The position numbers and the translations under genes are program-made. The notes under the pieces are model-generated. The model was not told the DNA's origin and did no database searches. It saw only the letters and a program-made list of their open reading frames with translations. Shown piece after piece: positions 1 through 10,400 of a stretch of 64,000 nt of DNA (within the stretch, counting starts at the first letter, position 1; each line of letters starts with the position of its first letter). This stretch comes from Chondrocystis sp. NIES-4102 (lineage in GTDB: Bacteria; Cyanobacteriota; Cyanobacteriia; Cyanobacteriales; Xenococcaceae), in NCBI GenBank assembly GCA_002368355.1, contig AP018281.1:868001-932000 (forward strand). The letters are read 5' to 3'.

Positions 1-1
1 T

Positions 2-106
2 CCTACTACCTGGGCTTTTCATGATCGCTCTGGTAATTTTTATACTTCTAAAACTGATTATGCGGTTAAAAATAAGATTCCTTACTATAAGATGTTCCAG
101 AATTAA
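2..106 (+). CDS. 3' end of an unrecognised gene (partial, enters from the left edge)
   Basis: An open frame enters from the window edge and runs 34 codons to TAA at 104-106. The visible tail is rich in aromatic and polar residues (WAFHDRSGNFY near its start, KIPYYKMFQN at its end) and reads like a real C-terminus rather than random translation. I do not recognise the family. It is followed by about 270 bases with no gene. The reading frame is the only evidence; an upstream extension would decide it. Confidence 0.5.
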   Translation, partial: PTTWAFHDRSGNFYTSKTDYAVKNKIPYYKMFQN

Positions 107-378
107 CATTTTTAGTACATTTTAACTATTAATTTGCCTAATCAAAGTCTGAAGGGAGATGAATTTAGTTCCCAGAAGTGTAATTATCGGAAGTTAAATT
201 AAAAGAATATACAATAAGAGAGAAATTGATCGCATTATTTAAGCAGCTAAAAATAGAAGTGACTAGTTAAGTTTATTGCTTCTTATTACTTTATAAAAAG
301 ACTAATCCCTGAACTTTAAATTTAAAGATCATTAGATAACATTTACTTGCTTTGGTGCTGTAAACAAAATACTTAATT

Positions 379-786
379 ATGTTAAAACTGATATTACGTT
401 TGTTTGGAATGTTTTGGATTATTGGTGGTGTAATTAGCTTAAGGTTGTATCTTCAAGCTAATCTCATAGACTCGGCAATTGAATCTTTGACTATACAAAA
501 AGAAGATAAACTAGTAAATAGGTTCTTATTTGCGACTTCTCTACTTACTTTTATCAGTGGAATAGGTCTAGCGATCGCTAGCAAATGGGTTATATTGCCT
601 TTAACTTTATTACTAATCGTACAAGTAGTCTACTTTATAATCCAAAGACAACGTTTATTAAATGCTGATAACTATGAAAGCGCAGACTCGGCAACAGTAG
701 CACCCCAGACAAAAAATGCTTTCGTTGTCTCAATTATAGTTATGATCATCGCTATGATAGCAATTAGATTAGGTATTTTAAATTAA
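379..786 (+). CDS. small membrane protein of unknown function (135 aa)
   Basis: The protein opens with a hydrophobic stretch (residues 4-27), has a central pair of hydrophobic segments around residues 50-88 and a last one at 113-133, so three or four membrane passes are likely. Between them are short charged loops (QKEDK near 41, QRQRLLNADNYES near 89). The frame starts at ATG 379 and carries a HIP1 octamer at 571-578, which fits a resident gene. I do not recognise the family. About 280 bases without a gene follow it, so it is probably a separate transcription unit from the Bax-inhibitor-like gene. Confidence 0.6.
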   Translation: MLKLILRLFGMFWIIGGVISLRLYLQANLIDSAIESLTIQKEDKLVNRFLFATSLLTFISGIGLAIASKWVILPLTLLLIVQVVYFIIQRQRLLNADNYESADSATVAPQTKNAFVVSIIVMIIAMIAIRLGILN

Positions 787-1069
787 TAATTATTTGGCAA
801 CTTTGATGTATGTAAGAGTTGTAAAATTACAGCATGACGAGAAGACACTAGGCAATTTCAAAATATTCGATTCCTAGTTGCTAATACTTAACTTGATATT
901 TTTATATTTCACAATACATACATGACAGATTGAGATAAAGCAAATCATCTATTACAAAAACATATATTTTGATCAGATCTTTGTAGCACATCAACAAGTA
1001 AACAGTAACATATTTTTAGCTCGGTTAAAATATATATAAATAAATCTAAATTCTATTACCACTGTTTAT

Positions 1070-1759
1070 ATGGTTAGTGTTGCTCAAGCGCGTCCTAGTG
1101 AGCGTGCTAAATTTATTAAAAACACCTATATTCACTTAGCAGGGGCAGTTGCTGCCTTTATTCTAGTTGAATTTCTTCTTTTCCAGCTTGGTATTGCAGA
1201 GACTCTTTATGGTTTCGTTGCAGGTAGTCGATTTGCTTGGTTGGCTATTTTAGGTGGCTTTTCCCTGTTGGGTTGGATGTCACAAGCATTAGTAAGTAAA
1301 GTAGATTCTCTCAAAACTCAATATGCAGGTTTAGGAATTTATATAGTAGCCGAAGCTCTAATTTTTGCACCATTACTATATATTGCTACTAATTATACTA
1401 ATGATCCAAGTTTACTGCCGACTGCTGCAATTTTAACTGCATTACTATTTGCAGGTATAACTACAGTTGCTTTTACCACTGGTAAAGATTTTTCATTCTT
1501 AGGAAATATTTTGAGAATTGGTGGCTTTATAGCTTTAGGGTTAATAATTTGTAGTGTAATTTTTGGTTTTACCTTGGGGTTATTATTCTCAGTAGTAATG
1601 GTTGTTTTTGCCTCAACTGCCATCCTCTATAGTACATCTAAAATTATCCATAAATACGCACCCAACCAGTACGTAGCAGCATCTCTAGAATTGTTTGCCT
1701 CCGTGGCGTTACTATTCTATTACATTGTTCAAATTCTTTTGAGAATGTCAAGGGATTAA
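1070..1759 (+). CDS. Bax inhibitor-1/YccA-like membrane protein
   Basis: A 229-residue integral membrane protein with about seven hydrophobic segments and a short polar N-terminus (SVAQARPSERAKFIKNTY), the layout of the Bax inhibitor-1 (UPF0005/TMBIM) family. The family signature region is seen as the Gly-rich helix near residues 60-75 and the C-terminal helix pair ending in YIVQILLRMSRD. Related proteins are ion-leak channels or stress modulators of the inner membrane; the job in cyanobacteria is not settled. ATG at 1070 gives the usual family length. It ends just before a strong rho-independent terminator (1801-1829), so it looks monocistronic. Confidence 0.85.
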   Translation: MVSVAQARPSERAKFIKNTYIHLAGAVAAFILVEFLLFQLGIAETLYGFVAGSRFAWLAILGGFSLLGWMSQALVSKVDSLKTQYAGLGIYIVAEALIFAPLLYIATNYTNDPSLLPTAAILTALLFAGITTVAFTTGKDFSFLGNILRIGGFIALGLIICSVIFGFTLGLLFSVVMVVFASTAILYSTSKIIHKYAPNQYVAASLELFASVALLFYYIVQILLRMSRD

Positions 1760-1800
1760 CTAAAAGATAGACAAGCAAAGAAAAATTTACTTTATATTAA

Positions 1801-1829
1801 AGGCGAGTATTACCCACTCGTCTTTTTTA
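1801..1829 (+). terminator. rho-independent terminator after the Bax-inhibitor-like gene
   Basis: Arms AGGCGAGT (1801-1808) and ACTCGTCT (1816-1823) form an 8-bp stem with one G-U pair around a 7-base loop, followed by six T (1823-1828). It lies 41 bases after the stop of the upstream gene and only 15 bases before the ATG of the heparinase-like gene, so it may also act as an attenuator for that gene. Confidence 0.75.
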
Positions 1830-1844
1830 TTGGCTCACTATTTA

Positions 1845-3725
1845 ATGAATAAGGAATTTCTAACTAAAAAAATACAATACCTCATAGCTACACTACTAGG
1901 AATCATTATATTCATCAATATCATTCCCAGCTGCATTGCCTATTCTTCTGATTACTATCAAAACAAAATATTAGAAAATATCATTGCTAACCTGCCTTCG
2001 GAGCAAGAAATACAAACCATACCCCCAACTGCTCACCCACGCTTAGTAGCTACAGCAACAAGATTTACAGAACTTAAAGAGCAAATAAAAACAGATACAA
2101 CCACTCATCTATGGTATGCAAAGCTTCATCGACAGGCTGATAGATTACTAACCCAACACCCCAGCAGCTACAAATTACCCGATGGCCAAAGATTAGCCAA
2201 AAGAATCCATAATCAAATTACTACTCTTGCTCTTATATACCAAATAGAAAAAGATCCACGTTACCTAAATAGAGTTTGGCAAGAATTAGAAACGGCTGCC
2301 AATTTTCCAGATTGGAATCGGGAGCACTTTTTAGACACAGCAGAAATGACTTATGCTTTCGCCATAGGTTACGATTGGCTTTACAATGACTGGAATCAGC
2401 AACAACGCGATATTATTAGTCGGGCTATCCTAGAAAAAGGATTACAACCAGCCATCAAAGCTTATCAAACTGGGGAAAATTGGACACAACTAAATAATAA
2501 TTGGAATCAAGTTTGCAATGGTGGAATTGGCATTGGAGCATTAGCCGTAATAGATCAATACCCTCTCATAGCAAGTCAAGTGCTGGCTCAATCACTACAA
2601 CGTTTACCACAAGCGATGGGTAACTATATGCCTGATGGTGGGTATAAAGAGGGAATATCCTATTGGCATTATGGGACATTTTACAACACCATAATCTTAG
2701 CTGCTCTCAACACCGCTTTAAATACCGATTTTAAATTATCCGAAATACCTGGTTTTGCTCAGACAGGTTTTTTTCCTATCTATATCAATGGCATTACTAA
2801 TAAGACTTTTAATTTCTATGATGGAGATGAAAAATTTCAGCGCGCCCCCGAATTATTTTGGCTGTCGCAAAGATATAAACAACCAGTCTATACATATTAT
2901 CAAAAACAATCTCCTGTTCATGGAGCTTTAGATTTAATTTGGTATAAACCCATCAAAAAAAATATAACCTTAAGAAAACTGCCAGTTGCTCGCTATTTTC
3001 GTGGTACTGAAGTAGTAAGTATGCGTAGTGATTGGCAAGATTCCCAAGGGGTGTTTATTGGTTTTAAGGGTGGAGATAACAAGACAAGTCACAGTAATTT
3101 AGATATAGGTACATTTGTCATCGATGCTTTAGGAGTGCGTTGGGCAACAGAATTAGGTAAGGATGATTATAATTTACCTGGATACTTTAACCAAAAACAA
3201 CGCTGGATATATTATAGAAATAGAGCGGAAGGACAAAATACTTTAGTAATTAATCCGAGTCTAAATCCAGATCAAAACATTGATGCTCAATCTAAGATTA
3301 CTAGTTTTACCCTGAGAAGAAAAAAAATATCTGCCGTTGTTGATTTAACCCCTGCATATTATCCTGAAGTAAATAAAGCCAGGCGAGCAATTACCCTTTT
3401 TCGAGAGAAAAAACAAATATTGCTAGAAGATGAAATAAGAGCCAATCTTCCTGTTAATTTGTTATGGTTTATGCACACCCAAGCGGATATAAAAATAGAT
3501 AGTAATGGTAAGACGGCTATACTTACGCAAGATGGCAAAAGATTATCTATTCAACTACTCAATTCCCAGCCAAAATATCAATTTACAGTAATGGATGCAC
3601 AACCATTAATTTCCTCTCCTAATCCTCAACAAGGGAAAAATTACCAGATAAAAAAATTGACTATTAAATTAGATCAGATTAAGGACGAGCGATTAACAGT
3701 ATTATTTACACCTTTAATAACTTAG
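1845..3725 (+). CDS. secreted heparinase II/III-like protein
   Basis: About 626 residues from ATG 1845; a TTG at 1830 would add five residues but overlaps the terminator stem region, and only the ATG places a clean signal peptide (charged MNKEFLTKKIQ, then a hydrophobic core to about residue 33). The first half is an all-helical alginate-lyase-like toroid with NNNWNQVCNGG and DGGYKEGISYWHYGT motifs; the second half is the beta-sandwich of heparinase II/III (SHSNLDIGTFVIDALG, GKDDYNLPGY). Such enzymes cleave acidic polysaccharides by beta-elimination outside the cytoplasm. The sulfotransferase gene follows after 8 bp, so the two are probably cotranscribed and act on the same glycan (inference). 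The lyase substrate cannot be told from sequence. Confidence 0.85.
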   Translation: MNKEFLTKKIQYLIATLLGIIIFINIIPSCIAYSSDYYQNKILENIIANLPSEQEIQTIPPTAHPRLVATATRFTELKEQIKTDTTTHLWYAKLHRQADRLLTQHPSSYKLPDGQRLAKRIHNQITTLALIYQIEKDPRYLNRVWQELETAANFPDWNREHFLDTAEMTYAFAIGYDWLYNDWNQQQRDIISRAILEKGLQPAIKAYQTGENWTQLNNNWNQVCNGGIGIGALAVIDQYPLIASQVLAQSLQRLPQAMGNYMPDGGYKEGISYWHYGTFYNTIILAALNTALNTDFKLSEIPGFAQTGFFPIYINGITNKTFNFYDGDEKFQRAPELFWLSQRYKQPVYTYYQKQSPVHGALDLIWYKPIKKNITLRKLPVARYFRGTEVVSMRSDWQDSQGVFIGFKGGDNKTSHSNLDIGTFVIDALGVRWATELGKDDYNLPGYFNQKQRWIYYRNRAEGQNTLVINPSLNPDQNIDAQSKITSFTLRRKKISAVVDLTPAYYPEVNKARRAITLFREKKQILLEDEIRANLPVNLLWFMHTQADIKIDSNGKTAILTQDGKRLSIQLLNSQPKYQFTVMDAQPLISSPNPQQGKNYQIKKLTIKLDQIKDERLTVLFTPLIT

Positions 3726-3733
3726 ATAAACTA

Positions 3734-4942
3734 ATGGTGAGTAAAACAAAAATGATACCCGTTTCCCAAATAATTCAACAAGCAAAGCAAGAAGAAAAAC
3801 AAGGAAAAATAAAGACTGCGATCGCGACTCATCAAGAAGCTCTATCTTTATATCCTAGTTCTGCTTGGGCTTATTATTATTTAGGGGAAATATATATTGC
3901 ACAAGCTAATTTATCAGCAGCTATTGATTGTTATCAGCAAGCTATAAAATATAATCCCACCGTGCCTCAGCATTATATTAAATTAGGAGAAATATATTTT
4001 AAACAACGTCAATTAAATCAAGCTCTAGATTACTTCAAGAAAGCTATATCTTTATATCCTAATTGTGCTTGGTGTTATCAGAATTTAGCGGAAATATATG
4101 CTCAATTACATAAGTGGTTAGAAGCAGTTACTTGTTATCGTCAAGCTCTAAAAATAAATCCCCAGGAAGTTTTAAAATATCATAACTCTTTAACCATAGA
4201 ACCTGATGATCCTAAACTAATTAAAGTTACTAATCCTATTTTTATTGTAGGTTGTGGACATAGTGGAACTTCAATTATGTTAGCCATTCTTAGTAATCAT
4301 CCTCAATTCTATGGGATTACTTATGAAAGTGCTTTATTTAAACAAAGCGAAGCCGAAATTAGAGCTACTATGCAACAGTGGGATGAGCAATGTATAGCAG
4401 CAGGAAAAAAACGTTGGATAGAAAAAACACCACCCCATATTTTTCAGATTAAAAAGTTTTTATTACATCGTCCCCAAAGCCAATTTATTATTATGTTGCG
4501 CGATGGTAGAGATGTAGTTTGCTCCCTAAAACATAGAGCAGAATATAAAAGTTTTGAGACGAGGGTAGATAGATGGATATATGAAAACTTAGCAGGATTA
4601 CCCTATTGGGATCATCCCAACGTTACAGTAGTAAAATATGAAGATCTAGTTAGTAACCCAGAGAAAACCTTAGAAAAAGTCTTAAGTTTTTTAGGGGAAG
4701 AATATATAGGGGAAGTGTTCAACTATCACCAACAACCAAAGCATTGGTATCATTCAGAAATCGCCAAACCTACCACCATCGAAACCCAAAATGATCACCA
4801 TCAGTTAAGAAATTGGCAAATCAATCAGCCCTTATTTGACGGTAGAGGTAGATGGCAAACCGAAATGAGTATAAGTGAACAACAAAAATTCCAAACTATA
4901 GCCCAAAAATACTTAAGACTGTTTGAATACGATGCTACATAA
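3734..4942 (+). CDS. TPR-sulfotransferase fusion protein
   Basis: 402 residues. Residues 10-145 hold about four tetratricopeptide repeats (AWAYYYLGEIY, PQHYIKLGEIYF, AWCYQNLAEIY). From about 166 on it is a PAPS-dependent sulfotransferase: the 5'-phosphosulfate loop GCGHSGTS at 173-180 and the 3'-phosphate site LRDGRDVVCS (Arg256, Ser264). It would transfer sulfate from PAPS to a hydroxyl of a glycan or protein, with the TPR part likely docking a partner. It starts 8 bp after the heparinase gene and its last 8 bases overlap the stop end of the convergent methyltransferase/GT2 gene. An internal ATG at 3752 is an alternative start. Confidence 0.88.
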   Translation: MVSKTKMIPVSQIIQQAKQEEKQGKIKTAIATHQEALSLYPSSAWAYYYLGEIYIAQANLSAAIDCYQQAIKYNPTVPQHYIKLGEIYFKQRQLNQALDYFKKAISLYPNCAWCYQNLAEIYAQLHKWLEAVTCYRQALKINPQEVLKYHNSLTIEPDDPKLIKVTNPIFIVGCGHSGTSIMLAILSNHPQFYGITYESALFKQSEAEIRATMQQWDEQCIAAGKKRWIEKTPPHIFQIKKFLLHRPQSQFIIMLRDGRDVVCSLKHRAEYKSFETRVDRWIYENLAGLPYWDHPNVTVVKYEDLVSNPEKTLEKVLSFLGEEYIGEVFNYHQQPKHWYHSEIAKPTTIETQNDHHQLRNWQINQPLFDGRGRWQTEMSISEQQKFQTIAQKYLRLFEYDAT

Positions 4943-6518
4943 CTAATCCCTTCCACTCCTCCAAGTCACTAAAAGCATCCACATCAAATTCCACATTATC
5001 CACACGTGACAAATTAACAAATTGTTCAATCCAATTACAAATAGTTTCTACACGCAGATAAGGAGAAAACTTGAGAGATTGAGCTAAATAAGCGATCGCT
5101 CCTTGAGGTTTACCCTGATAATATTGCTCCCATGCAACCTTTACTAAGCTTGTATATCTAATCTTAGATTCCATCTCCTTAATATCTTTGGGTAGATCAG
5201 CACGGGCAAAAAACTGATTTAAAATAGCAGATTTATCTTCTACCGTAGTTAACTCAGAGCGATCGCTGCTAATAATTTGTTGTAACCAATTGGCTGGGCA
5301 ACCTACAAGTGACAAACGTAAAACTAAATCTAAATCGTAACCAATCTTTAATTCTTGATTGAAATTACCCACCTTTTCTAACCATTGGCGACGAATCATC
5401 AAAGCATTTAAATTTACAGTTTGTTGTTGTAGCCAGGTTGCAATATTTAATTGTGGGTTTTTTTGCCAAGGTTCAACATTTAATCTAGCTTGCTCCTCAC
5501 CTTTAACTACCTGCCAACCACCATATAATAATCCTAAGCTTGTATCAGCTTCAAAATCAGCTACTTGTTTTGCTAATTGTTCATTACTTACCCAAAAGTT
5601 ATTTGTATCGAGAAAAGTAATTAATTCCCCTCGACACTGACCTATAGCATCATTCAAATGGGCTACATGATTGGCATTATCCGCAGCAAGATATACAATC
5701 CGATCCTGATAAGGTTTAAGACGCTGCCCAATAATAGAATCCGAACTACTATCAACAACTATAATTTCATAACTAGTATAAGTCTGCTTAAATACACTTT
5801 CAATTGCTTGCCAAAGATAAGCAACCTCATGTTGTACTGGCATAATAATACTAACTTTTGGTTGAGAAGTTAGCTGTGTAACCAAACTGGGTTTATAAGC
5901 TAAAACAGACGCAATAAAACCTCGCTTAGTAGTATCAGCTTGATCATATCTAATAGCTTGACTGAGACATTTATAGATGCCGTTATCCTTTTTCTCATAA
6001 TAATCAACATCAATTATTTCCCAGTCTGATCCTACCAATTGAGCAAATGTAGTAGTAGTAATAGATTTTTTCTGCTGAAAATCCAAACCAACATCAGATA
6101 ATAATAAAAAGATCCCCCCAGGTTTCAAAACGCGGAATATCTCCGTTAAAACTGCTGAAATATCATGAATATATTCCAAAACATTAAAAGCAGATACAAC
6201 ATCAAAATAATTATCGTCAAAAGGTATAGAATGAGCCTTAGCAGACACATATTGCATCTGATGACTATTAATTGCTAATTGAGCATAATAATCCGCATAA
6301 TGATCCAAGCCTATACGTTCACTAGCCATATTAGCCCATTCCAAAGTTCCCCTAGGGCCACAACCGATATCCAGAATTTTCTTATCAGTGTAGAAACCAG
6401 AAGCAATTTTAAAATGATTAGTGAATAAATCCACATACCAAGAATTCTTAAGTTTTCCACCTTCCGATTGAATTTTCTTCTGCCAAAAATCCAATTCCTT
6501 CTGAGATTTTTCATCCAT
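4935..6518 (-). CDS. class I methyltransferase fused to a degenerate GT2 glycosyltransferase
   Basis: 527 residues. Residues 45-150 are an SAM-dependent methyltransferase (motif I LDIGCGPRG at 49-57, FDVVSAFNVLEYIHD, RVLKPGGIFLLL). Residues 222-420 are a GT2 fold (VSIIMPV, SVFKQTYTSYEIIVVD) but the metal-binding DxD/DADD site reads DTNN at 304-307 and the DDGSS turn reads DSSSD, so catalysis is doubtful. Residues 450-500 (IRYTSLVKVAW, SLKFSPYLRVE) match a block that also follows the first GT2 of the next upstream gene, so the two genes share a duplicated module. It is the last gene of a minus-strand operon and overlaps the sulfotransferase gene by 8 bp at the stops. Confidence 0.85.
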   Translation of the reverse strand: MDEKSQKELDFWQKKIQSEGGKLKNSWYVDLFTNHFKIASGFYTDKKILDIGCGPRGTLEWANMASERIGLDHYADYYAQLAINSHQMQYVSAKAHSIPFDDNYFDVVSAFNVLEYIHDISAVLTEIFRVLKPGGIFLLLSDVGLDFQQKKSITTTTFAQLVGSDWEIIDVDYYEKKDNGIYKCLSQAIRYDQADTTKRGFIASVLAYKPSLVTQLTSQPKVSIIMPVQHEVAYLWQAIESVFKQTYTSYEIIVVDSSSDSIIGQRLKPYQDRIVYLAADNANHVAHLNDAIGQCRGELITFLDTNNFWVSNEQLAKQVADFEADTSLGLLYGGWQVVKGEEQARLNVEPWQKNPQLNIATWLQQQTVNLNALMIRRQWLEKVGNFNQELKIGYDLDLVLRLSLVGCPANWLQQIISSDRSELTTVEDKSAILNQFFARADLPKDIKEMESKIRYTSLVKVAWEQYYQGKPQGAIAYLAQSLKFSPYLRVETICNWIEQFVNLSRVDNVEFDVDAFSDLEEWKGLVM

Positions 6519-6551
6519 AATAATTGAAGCTCTATAGTTAAAGTTGTATAG

Positions 6552-7400
6552 TCACACAGTTGATGTTGATAAAGAAGAATTCTCTATAAAATCGAGTAGA
6601 GAATCTTGCTGCTGATTAATTAATTCATACCATTGAGCTTGAGAATAATAATTATCCGTAATTAGTTTCACCAGCAAAGCATAATTCTTATACAAATTTC
6701 TGCCTTTATACTCTTTGAAATGATGAGCATTTTCTAAAAACTCAGGGGCAACGGGCATAGCTGGAATAAAAAAGCTATTCTCCTTAAGAAAATCATTACT
6801 TAAATACTTCTCATTCAGTTCTAGCACCCTAGTTTTAGCCATCTCATGCTTGTGCATCAAAGGAAAATTAGCAAAAACAATCTTAACATCAGGATTCTTT
6901 TGCTTAAAAAACCTAGTCATCTTTTCATAATAAGCAAGACAAAGATCAATGGTGATGCGACCCGATTCTAGAGTAAAGAAATCCTCCCAATTACTAACAT
7001 CAAGAGTATTAATAAAAAAACCTAATTGATCTGCTTTCGAGTAAATCAGTTTACCCAAAACATCCATAAAATTATCATAGATAACTAAATCAATCTGCTC
7101 ATTCCTAACAGTATCAACCAAATTAGTAAGATTTGCCTCATTCAAACTAGTCTTACCCAAGTCTCGACTAATAAATTGATTATCTACCAATTGAACTAAT
7201 TCTTGATTACTACGATCAAAGTCCAAATTAAGCACATACTCATAGGAAATTTCTGGTAATTTCTCTTCCAAATAAGTATCAACTAACTTATCAATTCTAG
7301 TATGTCTGGTAGAAGATATAAAAGCAGCAGCAGTTGATTGTCGATAACAGAAACCGATATTGTAGGCTAAACAAGAACCGATAGTAATGAAATTAGTCAT
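6552..7400 (-). CDS. GSC-motif protein, possibly DUF6270/SGNH-like
   Basis: 282 residues beginning MTNFITIGSCLAYNIG. A GSC triad right after a first beta-strand, followed by an Arg/Ser-rich loop, and a later block VKIVFANFPLMHKHEM resemble DUF6270/GSCFA-type proteins, which are SGNH-hydrolase-like and often lie in polysaccharide loci. I am not certain of the family, and no catalytic Asp-His pair is obvious. It sits 33 bp upstream of the methyltransferase/GT2 gene and 52 bp downstream of the triple GT2 gene, in the same operon. If it is SGNH-like it could acylate or deacylate the glycan (inference). Confidence 0.6.
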   Translation of the reverse strand: MTNFITIGSCLAYNIGFCYRQSTAAAFISSTRHTRIDKLVDTYLEEKLPEISYEYVLNLDFDRSNQELVQLVDNQFISRDLGKTSLNEANLTNLVDTVRNEQIDLVIYDNFMDVLGKLIYSKADQLGFFINTLDVSNWEDFFTLESGRITIDLCLAYYEKMTRFFKQKNPDVKIVFANFPLMHKHEMAKTRVLELNEKYLSNDFLKENSFFIPAMPVAPEFLENAHHFKEYKGRNLYKNYALLVKLITDNYYSQAQWYELINQQQDSLLDFIENSSLSTSTV

Positions 7401-7452
7401 AAAGCAAAAATGATTTAGAGTACAAATTTGAGAAAAAACAAGAGAAAATCAA

Positions 7453-10400
7453 CTAGATCTTGCGTTTAAAAGAAATTTTGCGAGGATTTTGCGGATCAGG
7501 AGAAAAAACTTCCCATTCCTTCGCCAGATTCATACGCTCAAGTGCAGCAGTGACAACAACATTATTATTAATATCCTGTTTACCAACATTGCGTACAGAA
7601 GTATTTTCGCCGTGAATTCTGCGTAAATAAAGCATTTCGTTAATATGATAGATATCGCAAATCTCACTTAGCTTGAGAAACATATCATAGTCAACAGCAT
7701 TAGCAATAGTTTCATCAAAACCAGATGTTCTCATCCAGTCTCTTCTTCTAAACATCCGAAAATGATGGACAATCATGGTCATCAATAACTTTTCACGGGA
7801 AAATTCTGGCCAATTAAATTCGTCTTGTAGATAGTTACCGTGGGTATCAATTCTCTCACAACCACTATAAACACAGCCAACATCATGACTATCTAAATAC
7901 TTAACCAAAGTTTCCACCGCATGGGGTTTTAGCACATCATCAGAATCCACTTGTCCTATATACATACCGCGACACATTTTCACAGCAGTATTAGATGCTT
8001 TACCTATTCCAGCATTATTTTGGGCTACCCATCGTACACGAGGATGATTAGCATAATTTTGTTCTAAAATTTCTAAGGTATTATCAGTAGAGCCATCATC
8101 ACAAATACAGACTTCTAAATCCGTAAATGTTTGATTTAAAACACTATCAACACACTCAGTAATAAACTTGCCATTATTGTAGGAAGGAATATAAATTGAG
8201 ACTTTAGGTATTTGATAAACTCGATTTACCTCATACTTGCGATACCATCCAGCAGGACATTTATCTTCCAAGATCTTAGTGGTAATTTCCTTACCTCCCT
8301 GACGATCATTTTCATTCGCGCCCCCAGGAGGCTCTTGGTGTAACCCGACAGCTTCTAAAACAGGAATAAAATAATATCCTGCATTATAAATGCGATAACC
8401 ATATTCCTTATCTTCCTCACCCCAATGTTGAAAATCCTCATCATAGTAACCTACTCGCTCTACTAGTTTTCTAGAATAGGCAACAGTAGCCCCCACAAAG
8501 GCTCTAAAAGGATATCTCTCTTCTTTAAGATAGTCTGTTTGTTCGTAGATTTTTAGTCGCCAATCTTTGGTAGGCTCTTGATTGCTATTGCTCCAAATTT
8601 CATTACTAGTAGAAATATCAGGTAGATCAATCGCTACATTAATATTGGCTAAAATTTGGTCATCCGTAATCTCATCTGTGCAAACAAATCGCCGATGTCC
8701 TATTAACGCAACTTCCTCGCTAACGTGTAGATACTTCATATAAGCTTCGACAAAGTTAGGATCGGGTAGCATATCGCAATCTAAAACTATCAAACAATCG
8801 TGTTTAGCTGCTCTAATCCCTAGGTTACGCACAGCAGATAATCTGTAACCCCTATCCGCTTGGCGCACATGAATCAGTTCGATATGTTTTTCATATTTAC
8901 GGATAACTTCCTCAACTCCATCAGTACTACCATCATCAGCAACTATAACTTCTATCAGGTTTTGAGGATAGGTTTGGTGTGCGATCGCAGCTAAGGTTTT
9001 AGCCAAAACTTGTTTACGATTATAGGTAGGAATGATTAAAGATACGGCGAGAGTATAAGGTTGGTTACTGGCGACAAACTCCCTAACTTTTTCCTCAACA
9101 AAAGAATAATCATTACCTTCCCCTCTTAAAGGTGGTAATACCAAACCTGCGGGAAATCCCTTAATTTGTGCAGGCTTACGTTTAATTCTTTGTAACTTAG
9201 CAGTAGCTGCGGGAAATTTAGGTTGACAAAGGAGAGCCATTTTATATAAAACCAGGGCTTTGGCGTTTTCTCCTTGTTTTTGCCAATATTCCCCTAATTT
9301 CAAATAAGTAAAAGCATTCCGTGGTTGAGTTTCCAACAGTTGATAATAAAGTTGTGGATCATTAAGCTGATGATTACTTAAAGAGGCGGGTTTAAGTTGC
9401 GCAGGTGGATTCAAAGGAGGATCTATCTTAATACCCAAAGTAGTCGCCACTAGCGATCGCCAATTAGCAGCATCAGTAAGAAGATCAACATTAAAATCTT
9501 CCCCTCGATCAGTAGCAAAACTGCGAAAGCTACTTAACCAATGAGCTATATTTTCGACTCGTAAATAAGGACTAAAACCTAAAGACTTCTGCAAAAACTG
9601 CGCCATCGCCTCCAGATTACCAGCACGATATTGATACCAAGCAATCCAGACCAAAGTATAATAGCGAATCGACGATTCTTGAGAGCTAATCGAGTGGGGT
9701 AAATCACCACGAGCAAAAAACTTATCTAAAACCGCTTGCACATAAGTAGCCTGTTTAAGACTATTATTAGTAGTATTATGCTGATGCTGTCGATAACAAA
9801 CCGTTGATTCCTCTAGCCACCCAGTCTCACACCCAGCTAAGGATAGGCGTAAAACCAAATCCACATCATGGGATTGTCGCAACTGCTCATCAAAACCCCC
9901 AACTGATTCTAACCATTGCTTACGAAATACCATTGCACTGGTGCGAACACATTTTCTCTTTAACCAAGTTTCCAAATCAAGTTTTGGGGCGTTGTGCCAA
10001 GGTTGCACGGTTTTAAGATGTTTATTCTCACCATCAACCAGATGCCAACCTGTATTAATACAACCCCAAGCAGGATGTTCATTAAAGGCTGCTACCTGCT
10101 TAGTTAACTTATCTGGAGTTGACCAATAATCATCGGCATCTAAAAAAGCAATCAATTCCCCTTTCGCCAGGCTAATACCGACATTACGGGCTGCTGCTGA
10201 CCCTTGATTTTCCTGATAGATGTAGCGAATCTTATCCTTATAACCCTGTAACTTCATGCGAGTGTCATCACTCGACCCATCATCAATAACAATGATTTCA
10301 TAATTACTATAGGTCTGAGTCAAAACACTATCAAGTGCCATCTGAATATATTTAGCACCGTTATAAACAGGAATGATTACACTAACTAACGGGGTGGCTG

